Assembly: GCA_922989275.2 (NCBI GenBank)
Contig: OV277857.1
Location: 7,936,001 to 8,000,000, forward strand
Direction of reading: 5' to 3'
DNA from: Gari tellinella
Lineage: Eukaryota > Mollusca > Bivalvia > Cardiida > Psammobiidae
Length of the DNA: 64,000 nucleotides
Each line of letters opens with the position of its first letter. The first letter of the stretch is position 1. Below are positions 43,338 through 53,540 of the stretch, piece by piece. The notes beneath the pieces are model-generated. The model was not told the DNA's origin. It searched no databases and was given only the letters and a program-made list of their open reading frames with translations. The translations under genes were made by a program, and so were the position numbers.

Positions 43338-43832
43338 GTTAAATGTTTTACTGACAACAGCGCCAAAAGGCGACTTTGCAAGTTTGGAGCCTGATTGATC
43401 AGACGCAACATTGTAGGGCATCTGATCAGGATCCATACTGTTTGCCACTCGTATCAACATTTATTCAGTCAAAAGAGCCCTCCAGCTGACTTTAAACATA
43501 TTGTAGACGACACTACAGTGGATAATCTGTTATTCTTTCCCGTTTAAATGCAAACGTACGCAAACGCAAAGCACTAAAACGTAGAAAGAACAACTTTTGG
43601 ACAATTCTGATATTTCATGTTTATCTTGGTGGCAAACAGTTTGGAGCCTGATCAGACGCCGGGCTACCCGGCGTCTGATCTGGCTCCAAATTATTTGCAC
43701 GGCAAATAATAGTTTTAGCGTAAACGCGTTTATTGGGAAAGAATAACAGATTCTCCACTGTACCAATGCAGTCGGTATTTTGGCGGAAAATAGGATTAAA
43801 GCAGACGATAAAACTTGGCAGTAAAAGAGTAA
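43338..43832. mobile_element. Family B element interrupted by family A
   Basis: TTGATCAGACGCAACATTG and GATCAGGATCCATACTGTTT are hairpin remains. TTATTCAGTCAAAAGAG and TTGTAGACGACAC come next, then the MITE A inserted at 43514. TTAAAGCAGACGATAAAAC and GGCAGTAAAAGAGTAAAAGG follow on the far side. Confidence 0.6.
43514..43762 (+). mobile_element. MITE family A inside a family B element
   Basis: TA-flanked; left end CAGTGGATAATCTG, right end intact. The hairpin is complete (GGGCTACCC at the tip). Nesting shows that A was active after this B copy had inserted. Confidence 0.85.
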
Positions 43833-44026
43833 AAGGCAGGTGACAATTTGAGATAAAAAGAGTGTCGATTATCGAAACATTACGTAAAGCAATCGGTAAT
43901 TCTCGTGAATTGAAAGTCCGTACCGAACTATATTCGAGTAATTTTCGGTACGAACTGTCAGATGACGAAATTGACCCATCGCTCTATATAGATTTACGAT
44001 AGTGTCCAACATAAGCCAGATCGCCT

Positions 44027-44520
44027 TACATGAAGATCTATACGCTCAACCTTAAATTTACAGAAGGGTTTTAAGAAATTGTTTGTTATGCGTCTTGCTT
44101 TGACAGCATTACATAACACCGAGTATTGACCTTTGTTTTTAGTCGTAGGAAGTGTATCGTATTGTACAGTGCAGAATATGTTGTTCTTTCCCGTTTAAAC
44201 GCAAACGTACGCAAACGCAAAACACTAAAACGTAGAAAAGTACAACTTTTTGACTATTCTGATAATTCATCTTCATCTTGGTGGCAAACCGGCGTCTGAT
44301 CTGGCTCCAAACTGTTTGCATTGGAAATAATATATTTGACGTAAACGCGTTTTTTGGGAAAGAATAACGTTTTCTCCACTGTACATGTAGATCTATACTC
44401 TCAACCTTAAATCTACAGAAGGGTTTTAAAAATAGTCTGTTATGCGTCTTGCTTTGACATCATTACAAAACACCGAGTATTGACCTTTGTTTTTTGTCGT
44501 AGAAAGTGTATCGTATTGTA
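44027..44520. repeat. 139-bp direct repeat flanking a family A MITE
   Basis: 44027-44166 and 44382-44520 are copies (140 and 139 bp, about 90% identical by eye), each starting TACATG(A/T)AGATCTATAC and ending GTGTATCGTATTGTA. The MITE lies exactly between them. As with the 24- and 40-bp cases, both copies start and end with TA. The mismatches show that the event is older than the 40-bp case. Confidence 0.85.
44165..44383 (+). mobile_element. MITE family A, left hairpin arm deleted
   Basis: Ends CAGTGCAGAATATG and TTCTCCACTG. GGTGGCAAA is joined directly to CCGGCGTCTGATCTGG. The left arm up to the palindrome centre (about 31 bp) is missing. Confidence 0.85.
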
Positions 44521-45529
44521 TTTACTATGGGTCCCACTCGCATTCTATTAATTTCCCAGATGTCCTGTCCACAATGTATGCCATAAATATGTTTACTTTC
44601 TTTATAGTTACTTCAAAAGGATAACACAAATGAAATAATGATTCATTTCTTTACATTCTGTCTATTTTCGGGAGGAAACTCGTCTAGGATAGAACTCACA
44701 TAGGACTTTTTACTATTCTCTGTCAATATAGGTTTGGTATGTAATATAGATGTTACAAATAGCCCATGTTCTCCAATTTTGTCTACTAGGAGGGGTGTTT
44801 AGAAAGTACGCGGAAACATGTAATTACTTTAATTGATAATGGTCAAAATATCATTATTTTGACACTGCTTGTAGCTTTATACAATCCTCATCTATCACAG
44901 TATGTAAACTCCTGTGTATCCCTTCCGGAAGCTGCGATCAGATCAACAAATCGACAAAATGTCACGAAATAGACCCCACTCCAGCGAAACGAGTAAGACT
45001 TAGCTTTATTTACAGCCCTGTGTTAAAAGACAATTGTAAGATATGGTCCAGTACACTTGCAAGATAAATTTCTTTCAGTTCACCAACTGTCCTTCGAATC
45101 TGAAGCAAGGTCTCTCTGAAATAAGCTTCTGATTACTGCCATTGCCTACCGACTCGCCGTAGAAGCGTGATTTAAAACTGTTCCAGCGACACCTGAAGTT
45201 AATTTCTGCTGACACATTACTGTTTAACACTCGCAGCTAGAATAAACTGATGTAACCGAAGTGTCTATTAATGAACAGAAAAACACAACATAATGCCATT
45301 TCTACAAACTGGAATGGTGTATGACTAGCTGCGTATTGATCAAATGTCACTGTATGACCAGTTGTGATTTTACTGTTTTTTAACTGTAATTTATATACTA
45401 TTTACACTATATTACCTTAAACGTCCTTTTGGTAGAAGGTTGACATAGTTATTTCAATTGTATGATCACTATGGTGTAAACCCAATGAACTTTGCTCATT
45501 CTAAGCCTATATAAAGACTATTCGAGTGT
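44521..45529. other. No gene; one arm of a 46-bp inverted repeat
   Basis: 44897-44942 (CACAGTATGTAAACTCCTGT to GAAGCTGCGATCAG) is the reverse complement of 48707-48752 with two mismatches. GGGGTGTTTAGAAAGTACGC at about 44795-44815 resembles a mariner-type end (from memory). Nothing else is supported. Confidence 0.4.
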
Positions 45530-46440
45530 CAATCCTGTCCACTGTTAATATTATCAATCCATTTCCTTTTCTGTCTTCCTCGTCTCTTCATTCCTGCTGC
45601 TGTTCCTTGTAAAAATGTCCTTGAAAGGCCACTAGATCGAGTGGCATGGCCGTACCATTTCATCTCCTTCCGTTTGACTATAAAGGGAAAAAATCCGACA
45701 ATGTTTACCTGTATGGTTAACTACTAATTGTCTGACTTGTTCATTGGAAACGTGCTCCATATACGAGATGCCCAAGATGGTCCGGAAACATCTCATCTCA
45801 TGTTCTTAAGTTCAATTGTCAACATAAAGACAAATTGACAGAACCAATGCACGCATAAGTCTGATCTTGCGTTTCGTTGTGATCCTGGTGTCTGTCAAAA
45901 TATGCGTTAGTCTTGTGAGTGCTGCTGCTGTCTGTGCCGACCTTGTTAGAATTTCTGGCTTGGAACCCTCGTCACTGATAATTTAGCACCTAGGTATTTA
46001 AACTGTTGTACTCTTCTAAGTGTCTAGTCATGAACTTTAATGCCTGTAGTGATGGTGTTATTAATGTTTGTCATTTTCTTTGTTTTCTCTGCGCTGATTT
46101 ACATTGCGATTTGCGGCATAATCAAGCCTTTCAACCAAGGAGGCAAGTTCTTCTTCACCACCCGCTAAGCTATCAATATCATCAGCAGATCTTAGATGTG
46201 TGATATTACGTCATCCGATACTTATTGTTCCAGCATGTTCTTCAAGCGCTTCATTCATAAGTTCTTCAAGATAAATGTTCAATGAAGTAGGGGAAAGTAG
46301 CATCCCTGTCGAACTCCAATTGATGTATAGAACAAGTTCCATAGTTTACCTTGGAGAAGAAATTTACTGGTTTCATAGAGTTTTTGAATGGATTTGATCA
46401 GTACTCATACAAACATTGAATTATACTTTCTGCTATCTAT
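45530..46440 (-). pseudogene. LINE reverse transcriptase relic, heavily decayed
   Basis: Read on the minus strand in several frames, this stretch keeps recognisable pieces in the right order: a VRQGC(L)LSP region, DDIDSLAGGEEELASLVERL, SDEGSKPEILTR, ALTRL, RLMRAL, EMRCFRTILGISY, then KEMKWYGHATRSSGLSRTFL and MKRRGRQKRKWIDNI near 45550-45670. These match the palm to C-terminal part of a widespread animal LINE type, often annotated as endonuclease-reverse transcriptase (from memory). Many stops and frameshifts are present, so it is dead. The second aspartate environment survives (SADDID in place of FADDID). The 5' half and any 3' tail were not found. It is a different family from the LINE at 33608-35190. 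Confidence 0.75.
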
Positions 46441-47490
46441 TTGGGTAGTTTTCATTAAATAGACACTATGTTGAACATATTAGATGCATATCTCTGAGAC
46501 TTATAGGGATTTAAACAGGGTAGGGGTGTAAGCAATAAACATGGCTAAAATTCCACAATTTGCCGCACACCCAGTCTGCTTAAATCTTGCTGTAATTCAC
46601 TTTTACCTGCAGGATTTTGATTAATTAAAAAGTAATGATACGTCTGAGACCGCTCCTTTCAAAACTGGCATATTTGTTTACTTGTAGCCTAATCTATGTA
46701 TTTTAGGGATAAATTTTCTTTGAAAATGAAGCAAATTTTACGAGAAAATCATCGTTTTGAGGAATCAAAATCTACATTGAAGCATTTTCTGCGAATTGGT
46801 CTTACTTCTACATTATATTTATATTAGCACTGGCTACGCCCCCTCGAACTATATCGTTTATTCGCGCGCAACCATGGTCTAACCTATACTGATATTATAA
46901 ACATACTAAGACAACCACCACCTCCACCCACACCCCACTTCGTATAACGAACGCAGAATTTTTAAACATACCATAATTGCTCGTTACGTCTAAATATAGA
47001 GTCAGGTAAAGTGAGAAAGGTCAGGTATTCAGAGTTGAATTCAGGCATGCTGGTACTTATTTAGTGTTGAAATGCATATTTCAAATGTAAAAGTCCACAT
47101 TATAATCTCAAATATCATGTTTTGGTCCGTTTTCAGTAATTTTCCCATGCTGGCGATCCCCAGTTTGGTCGACGTAGAGTCAGTTAGAGTCAGGTGGTGT
47201 AGTAAGGGGCTATATGTGTATGTGCGTGTGTATTCAACACCTTCATTGAAGACAGTTAAAGACAAGGAAGGGATTTGAGCAACATACAGATTCAAAACAC
47301 AATTAGATTCACGAGTGGGTGTAGTAAAAGGGGTTACAACTCGCTCTATAATCATTGAATAAGCTGACCCTATTCTGCTACCATACTTTACTTTATTTAT
47401 TTACACGTATCTGTTTTCACCTGTCAAGCCTTTTAATGTTAAATCTCGTGGGTCATGCTTTACTTTAGTTACACGTCGCTTTCGACGTGT
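46441..47490. other. No gene recognised
   Basis: No repeat family or convincing frame. A 104-codon minus frame at 47041-47355 overlaps a 68-codon plus frame, and neither has a domain. Close to the right edge TTACACGTCG-CTTT-CGACGTGTAA (47469-47492) forms a perfect hairpin just upstream of a TATA box. Confidence 0.4.
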
Positions 47491-47497
47491 AATTTCC

Positions 47498-47505
47498 TAT
47501 ATAAA
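47498..47505 (+). promoter_or_regulatory. Candidate TATA box with downstream exon-like segment
   Basis: TATATAAA is followed about 130 bp later by a donor-like TTTAAGGTAATTC (donor at 47632). A 24-bp hairpin (47469-47492) lies immediately upstream. Together they could mark a promoter and first exon, of a gene or of a retroelement. This is inference from signals only. Confidence 0.3.
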
Positions 47506-47856
47506 CGGCTGTCTTTCCTACTTTCGGGGGGAGTTCAGCTATACCCTTTCTGGGGAGCGAAACAACTTCCAGTCCATCTCACAGTCAAGCTTTACCCTCT
47601 CTTGGCAGCACCGACTAGAAATAAATTTAAGGTAATTCATATTTTCATAGTTTAATTCTGTTTAGATCTGTTTAGTTTATGTCCAACATTCATTATATCT
47701 TCATTTATTAGGGTTAATTAGACACAACATCTGAACTAGTATGTCATTCATTGAAATGAACTATTATATATTAAGAGTTCCGATTTTGTACTTATTACGA
47801 GCCTGGAAGACGAGAAGGGTTATTTTAAGATCTCGGCCAGAATATTAAATAACCCT

Positions 47857-48092
47857 TCACGTATTTAAGTAAGCCCAAGCACCGGGCTACTACGTCTAAA
47901 GGACACTTGGCATCCAACGACAAAGTATTGGAGGAGAAGTGTAGTAAATGTCCTGCTACATTCCAATACAAGAGCTGTCTGCGAGATAATACTAGTTTCC
48001 AGCATGATTTTTCCATAGACATTTTATCATTGTCAATAGAAAATGGGACCTCAGGCTATACAAAAAGTACTATTTAAACCAATATACCGTGT
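47857..48092 (+). pseudogene. C2H2 zinc-finger relic, first His replaced by Asn
   Basis: An open stretch between stops reads SKPKHRATTSKGHLASNDKV, then LEEKCSKCPATFQYKSCLRD, NTSFQHDFSID. It fits C-x2-C-x3-F-x5-L-x2-(N)-x4-H, a classical C2H2 finger in which the first zinc-binding His is Asn. One base change (CAT/CAC to AAT) would explain it. No intron signals bound it clearly. A basic stretch precedes the finger. It may be an exon fragment of a DNA-binding protein whose promoter could be the TATA region 360 bp upstream, or a relic. It may belong to the same kind of gene as the finger at 58598-58864, though sequence is too short to be sure. Confidence 0.4.
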
Positions 48093-49043
48093 CTGACCTG
48101 GGTCCAAAAGGTTTGACACTCGTCAGAATAATTTGTTATGTAATATATAACGCGTAATTTGCGTGGGTGTTCGTTGCCTTCGTTTTATAGATTCACTAAT
48201 ATAAATACTAAACACCCGGTCTTGTTTCGTAACGAAGACAAAGTTCTCAGCTAGTCATACAATTAAATTCGCGATAAATCTCAGCTAGTTATACATTCAC
48301 ATTGCAGCTAGTCATACAGCCTGTGAAATTAGGTCAGAATTATTTATGACAAAGCATTCGTGTAAAATTAATATTTTCATGGTACATTATACATTTTTAG
48401 GTAGATATTTAATTCATTTTGCCATTTCAATCATGTGTGGTGCGGAAATGCTGCAATGGACGGTATTTACGATACTTCTTTGAAGCACCTGTTTTTTTCA
48501 CTTGATACTAAGCGATGATCACGTCAAAAATTCAATGTTTATTTATTACAACATTGTAGGAAGAGGTGTGTTGAATGTTTTAAACTGTATCACAATCGTA
48601 GATGGTGTATTTCATATAAGCTAGCGTGTTAAATTATTACAAACTTACTCGTCAAAGTGGTCTGCATCTTTCCGTCAGAGAAAATATCGTTAAACATCTC
48701 GCTTCGCTGATCGCAGCTTCCGGAAGAGATACACCGGAGTTTACATACTGTGTCTATGCACAAAGTACGAGGTATCTCACTACAACAGTTCGTTGGTTAC
48801 AGTTTCTATAGCAACGCCATGTAACGCCATCCGGCCCTGCTTTCAATACTAATGCGGCAAACGTACGTAGTATCATAAATGCTGACTATACTTAGTCCAA
48901 ACCTTGTTACAACGTAAACACAACTTTTATAACGGTTAAGTACGTTAATAGTATGTATGCAACAACGAGAGTCGGTCCAAAGCCGTTATGACGTCATCAA
49001 GACGATCCTATCTGTTAAATTAGGAGCAATTGATATTTCTGAA
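48093..49043. other. No gene; second arm of the 46-bp inverted repeat
   Basis: 48707-48752 pairs with 44897-44942. In one frame it reads LASLIAASGRDTPEFTYCVY. GCTAGTCATACA and GCTAGTTATACA repeat three times near 48250-48320. No gene can be supported. Confidence 0.4.
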
Positions 49044-49307
49044 TCAGCCATCTTTTGAATTTTGCGTATCTTTTCCCAACAGTTTTCTGATTTTGACGTC
49101 ATCTGTCGTTAAAGGAGATTTTTGACGTCCACAGTAAACGTTATGTTCAACACTGCGTCTTCTTTCTTGAAACACAAACCACTTGTAAACGTCTATTTTC
49201 TTAATAGAATAATCGTTGCACGCTTTCTGTAGATTATCCATTGTATCTCTAGGAAAACCTCCATTTAAGACGAACAATCGTATCAAACACCTCTGTTCAA
49301 TGCTCAT
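49044..49307 (-). pseudogene. Mariner transposase N-terminus (HTH) relic
   Basis: An 87-codon minus frame begins MSIEQRCLIRLFVLNGGFPR and continues NLQKACNDYSIKKIDVYKWF, RRRSVEHNVYCGRQKSPLTT. The pattern of an HTH with VYKWF and then a SVE...GR...TTDD stretch is that of the Mos1-type DNA-binding domain of mariner transposases. The catalytic DDE/D part is absent downstream on the minus strand, so it is a truncated copy. Terminal repeats were not found. It is unrelated to the DD41D transposase at 28551-29626. Confidence 0.6.
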
Positions 49308-49619
49308 TTTACAAAGAAAATCTTCGCCAAACTAACAAGTTCTGAGAGAATACACATTTACATCGTCAGCTTTACGTCGCATATTCGTGCGTTATTTATG
49401 CCAAATTTCATGAATATATTTTCAGCATAAAAATGTGGGACGTCATTTTTGTGAGGTATCTAAATGACAAAAATACAAAATCTGGACCTGGTGATGTTAC
49501 ATTACGTTGCTAAAAAAAATGTAACCAACAAACTGTTAAAGTGATACACCTCCGATTTTGTATAGATGTTGCTTAAATGAAATAACATCCATTGAAATAT
49601 TCATATTTTGACCATTATG

Positions 49620-50440
49620 TATAGGTTAGTGTCTATTAGTCGATTTTAACAAAAATTAAAAGTCAAGCGAGGGGCACCCGAGCGACTTTTAATCTTTTGT
49701 TAAAATAGACTAATAGACACTAACCAATTTAGTGGTTGAAATAATTGTTTTGGTACCGACAAAGAGCTTTACCGTCAATTAGTGGTTGAAATAATTTTTT
49801 GACCAATGAGACTTGAGTATTTTTGAAATTTTTTCGAGGATTACTTTTTGTAAGTCAGTACTATCAAACACTAATCAACGACTAACAAATTTAATCCTGC
49901 GCATGCGTATTTGGGTTGATTCGCAGATGCTTCTTTGGATGCGGCCTATGTGCATTTCCTTTGACATCTCTTTGTCGGTACTATTTAAAAAGGGTGTTTC
50001 GGGAAGAACAAACGTTTTGTTACTTCCAATTGACGGTAAAGCTCTTTGTCGGTACCAAAAAAATAATTTCAACCACTAAATTGGTTAGTGTCTATTAGTC
50101 TATTTTAACAAAAGATTAAAAGTCGCTCGGGTGCCCCTCGCTTGACTTTTAATTTTTGTTAAAATCGACAAATAGACACTAACCTATACTTGGAAGTAAC
50201 AAAACGTTTGTTCTTCCCGAAACACCCTTTTTAAATAGTACCGACAAAGAGATGTCAAAGGAAATGCACATAGGCCGCATCCAAAGAAACATCTGCGAAT
50301 CAACCCAAATACGCATGCGCAGGATTAAATTGTTTAGTCGTTGATTATTGTTTGATAGTACTGACTTACAAAAATTAATCCTCGAAACAATTTCAAAAAT
50401 ACTCAAGTCTCATTGGTCAAAAAATTATTTCAACCACTAA
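49620..50440. mobile_element. Composite palindrome H-P-X-P'-H'-X'
   Basis: H (49624-49725) is a self-complementary hairpin: GGTTAGTGTCTATTAGTC to GACTAATAGACACTAACC, with tip GCGAGGGGCACCCGAGCG. H' (50083-50185) is its second copy. X (49779-50029) and X' (50190-50440) are 251-bp reverse complements, starting TTAGTGGTTGAAATAATTTT. P and P' (49726-49778, 50030-50082) are also inverted and contain shortened pieces of X. The arms are nearly identical, so the structure is young. It carries no protein. Confidence 0.75.
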
Positions 50441-50518
50441 AAACGATTATAAAACCCTTCCGCGTTTTTTTGAACATCCCTCGTACATTGCTAACACACA
50501 TCGTTCTAGGCGTGATAA

Positions 50519-50757
50519 ACAGTATAGAAAACGTTATTCTTTCCCGTTTAAACGCAAACGAAACGCACACGCATTGTAATAAAATGTAGAAAATACAATA
50601 TTTTGACATATGTGACTATTCATGTTAATATGAATGGCAAACAGTTTGGTGCCTGAACAGACGCCGGGTAACCCGGAGTCAGATCAATATCCAAACTGTT
50701 TGGAATGGAAATGATAGTTTATGCGTTAACGCTTTTACTGGGAAAGAACAAGCATAG
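50519..50757 (+). mobile_element. MITE family A, old diverged copy
   Basis: TTTCCCGTTTAAACGCAAAC near the left and GCTTTTACTGGGAAAGAACA near the right. The hairpin CAAACAGTTTGGTGCCTGAA, CAGACGCCGGGTAACCCGG is present with several mismatches. Both termini are worn. Confidence 0.7.
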
Positions 50758-50900
50758 CTATGCAAAATTGAATCTGACCCAGCTACATGTACGTGACGCA
50801 CATTCTGATTAGGACTCAAATTGTTCCAAAGGCATTCGATATTCATTATGTAATACATGTACGTCAAAAAAGTATTTTATTACTTTTTCCCGTCGCAGAC

Positions 50901-51712
50901 GGGTCTGTTTTGTCTTTTGACCGCAACTCTATGAAACAATTTAACCAATCAGGAATGATCAGAAATCCTGATCAATGATCACGGGCTTGAAATGCAGTAC
51001 TCTTATCGGCCAATGGCCTAGACTGGCGTTCTGTTATTTTTTCACATCAATATTGCGAGTGTAAACCTGGCAAAACATTGAGATGCAGTCTATGTCATCA
51101 TTTCTAAATTTAGCGTGGATAAGCTCTAAATTTAGCATGTGGGAAAGTCTGTTTACGAAAGATGTTAAGTCAGAATCGGTGTATACACTTGTCTCTGGTT
51201 AAGTGAATACTGTACAGTGGAGAATGTGTTATTCTTTCCCAATAAACCTGTTTACGCTAAAACTATTATTTACAGTGCAAACAATTTGGAGCCAGATCAG
51301 ACGCCGGGGTCTGTTTTGTCTTTTGACCGCAACTCTATGAAACAATTTAACCAATCAGGAATGATCAGAAATCCTGGTCAATGATCACGGGCTTGAAATG
51401 CAGTACTCTTATCGGCCAATGGCCTAGACTGGCGTTCTGTTATATTTTCACATCAATATTGCGAGTGTAAACCTGGCAAAACATTGAGATGCAGTCTATG
51501 TCATCATTTCTAAATTTAGCGTGGATAAGCTCTAAATTTAGCATGTGGGAAAGTCTGTTTACGAAAGATGTTAAGTCAGAATCGGTGTATACACTTGTCT
51601 CTGGTTAAGTGAATACTGTACAGTGGAGAATGTGTTATTCTTCCCAATAAACCTCTTTACGCTAAAACTATTATTTACAGTGCAAACAATTTGGAGCCAG
51701 ATCAGACGCCGG
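50901..51712. repeat. 406-bp tandem duplication with its joint at a MITE hairpin tip
   Basis: 50901-51306 is repeated from 51307 onward at nearly full identity. The unit consists of about 314 bp of ordinary sequence (starting GGGTCTGTTTTGTCTTTTGA) plus the first half of a family A MITE. The junction reads AGACGCCGGGGTCTG, so the break in the MITE is at the palindrome centre, with GGG microhomology. Confidence 0.85.
51213..51306 (-). mobile_element. Half of a family A MITE ending at its hairpin centre
   Basis: TACAGTGGAGAATGTGTTAT through GAGCCAGATCAGACGCCGG, then cut. It is the partner, within the tandem duplication, of the intact copy at 51619-51866. Confidence 0.9.
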
Positions 51713-51866
51713 GTAACCCGGCGTCTGATCAGGCTCCAAACTGTTTGCCACCAAGTGAACATGAACTATCAGAATTGTCCAAAAGTTGTTCTTTTCTACG
51801 TTTTAGTGTTTTGCGTTTGCGTACGTTTGCGTTTAAACGGGAAAGAATAACAGATTATCCACTGTA
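51619..51866 (-). mobile_element. MITE family A, intact copy
   Basis: Complete termini and hairpin (CGGGTAACCCG at the tip), TA-flanked. It is the undamaged version of the half at 51213. Confidence 0.9.
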
Positions 51867-52059
51867 CCCCTCACAAAACTTTAACCTGCGACGGAATATC
51901 TTTTTTAAAGATATTTCTTGTTTATATCTTATTACAAACAACATTTTGGAAACAAGGAGTATATATAGCATGACAAGAGGTAACCGAATGTCTTTTAATC
52001 TTACTGCCGACTCGGGATTATCACCGACAAAACTAGGTGTGTGAAGTTTGCACGACATT

Positions 52060-53540
52060 CGACAATTCGACATTCGACCTTTCACAAATGAAAGGTCGAA
52101 CAGCTGTCGAATTTCGACTTTCGACATTTAAGCTTTCACATAATGTAACAAATTTTGCCGATCGACAAGTCAACTTTGCCATAATGTAGAAATATTGTCG
52201 AAATTCGACTTTCGACATTCAACATTTTTGAAACACATTACTTTGTCGAACTGATGTCGAATTTCGACGTTCGACATTTATACAAAGTCGGGAAATTGTC
52301 GAACTAGGGTTGAATTTCGACGTTCGACAAACTGCAAGTAAGGGAAAAGTCGAAATATTGTCGAAATTCGACGTTCGACATTCAACTCTTCTTAAACACA
52401 TTACTTTGTCGAACTGATGTCGAAATTCGACGTTCGACATTTATACAAAGTCGGCAAATTGTCGAACTAGGGTTGAATTTCGACGTTCGACAAACTGCAA
52501 GTAAGGGAAAAGTCGAAATATTGTCGAAATTCGACATTCAAAACTTCTTAAACACATTACTTTGTCGAACTGATGTCGAATTTCGACGTTCGACATTTAT
52601 ACAAAGTCGGGAAATTGTCGAATTAGGGTCGAATTTCGACGTTCGACAAACTGCAAGTAAGGGAAAAAGTCGAAATATTGTCGAAATTCGACGTTCGACA
52701 TTCAAAACTTCCTAAACACATTACTTTGTCGAACTGATGTCGAATTTCGACGTTCGACATTTATACAAAGTCGGGAAATTGTCGAACAAGGGTTGAATTT
52801 CGACGTTCGACAAACTGAAAGTAAGGGAAATGTCGAAATATTGTCGAAATTCGACGTTCGACATTCAAAACTTCTTAAACACATTACTTTGTCGAACTGA
52901 TGTCGAATTTCGACGTTCGACATTTTTACAAAGTCGGCAATTTGTCGAATAAGGGTCGAATATCGACGTTCGACAAACTGCAAGTGGGGGAAAAAGTCGA
53001 AATATTGTCGAAATTCGACGTTCGACATTCAAAATTTCTGAAACACATTACTTTGTCGAACTCATGCCGAATTTCGACGTTCGACACTTATACAAAGTCG
53101 GCAAATTGTCGAATTTCGACGTTCGACAAACTGCAAGTAAGGGAAAAAGTCGAAATATTGTTGAAATTCGACATTCGACATTCAAAACTTCTTAAACACA
53201 TTACTTTGTCGAACTGATGTCGAATTTCGACGTTCGTCATTTATACAAAGTCGGGAAATTGTCGAAATAGGGTCGAATTTCGACATTCGTCAAACTGCAA
53301 GTAAGGGGGAAAGTCGAAATATTGTCGAAATTCGACGTTCGACATTCAAAATTTCTGAAACACATTACTTTGTCGAAGTCATGCCGAATTTCGACGTTCG
53401 ACACTTATACAAAGTCGGGAAATTGTCGAACTAGGGTCGAATTTCGACGTTCGACAAACTGCATGTAAGGGAAAAAGTCAAACTATTGTCGAAATTCGAC
53501 GTTCGACATTCAAGATTTCATAATACACCTTCCCTCTGTT
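52060..53540. repeat. Satellite with ~164-bp monomers
   Basis: The landmark AAACACATTACTTTGTCGAA occurs at 52231, 52394, 52550, 52714, 52877, 53041, 53194 and 53358, giving spacings of mostly 163-164 bp with shorter variants of 153-156. Each monomer contains several copies of TTCGACGTTCGACA and TGTCGAA(A/T)TTCGAC, so it is built from short, self-complementary TCGA blocks. Monomers are roughly 90-95% alike. Frames of 70-110 codons on both strands are by-products. Confidence 0.9.

Noticed and set aside
45995..46203. Plus-strand frame with cysteines (NVCHFLCFLCADLHCDLRHN)
   Set aside because: It is antisense to the decayed LINE reverse transcriptase, which explains the sequence better.
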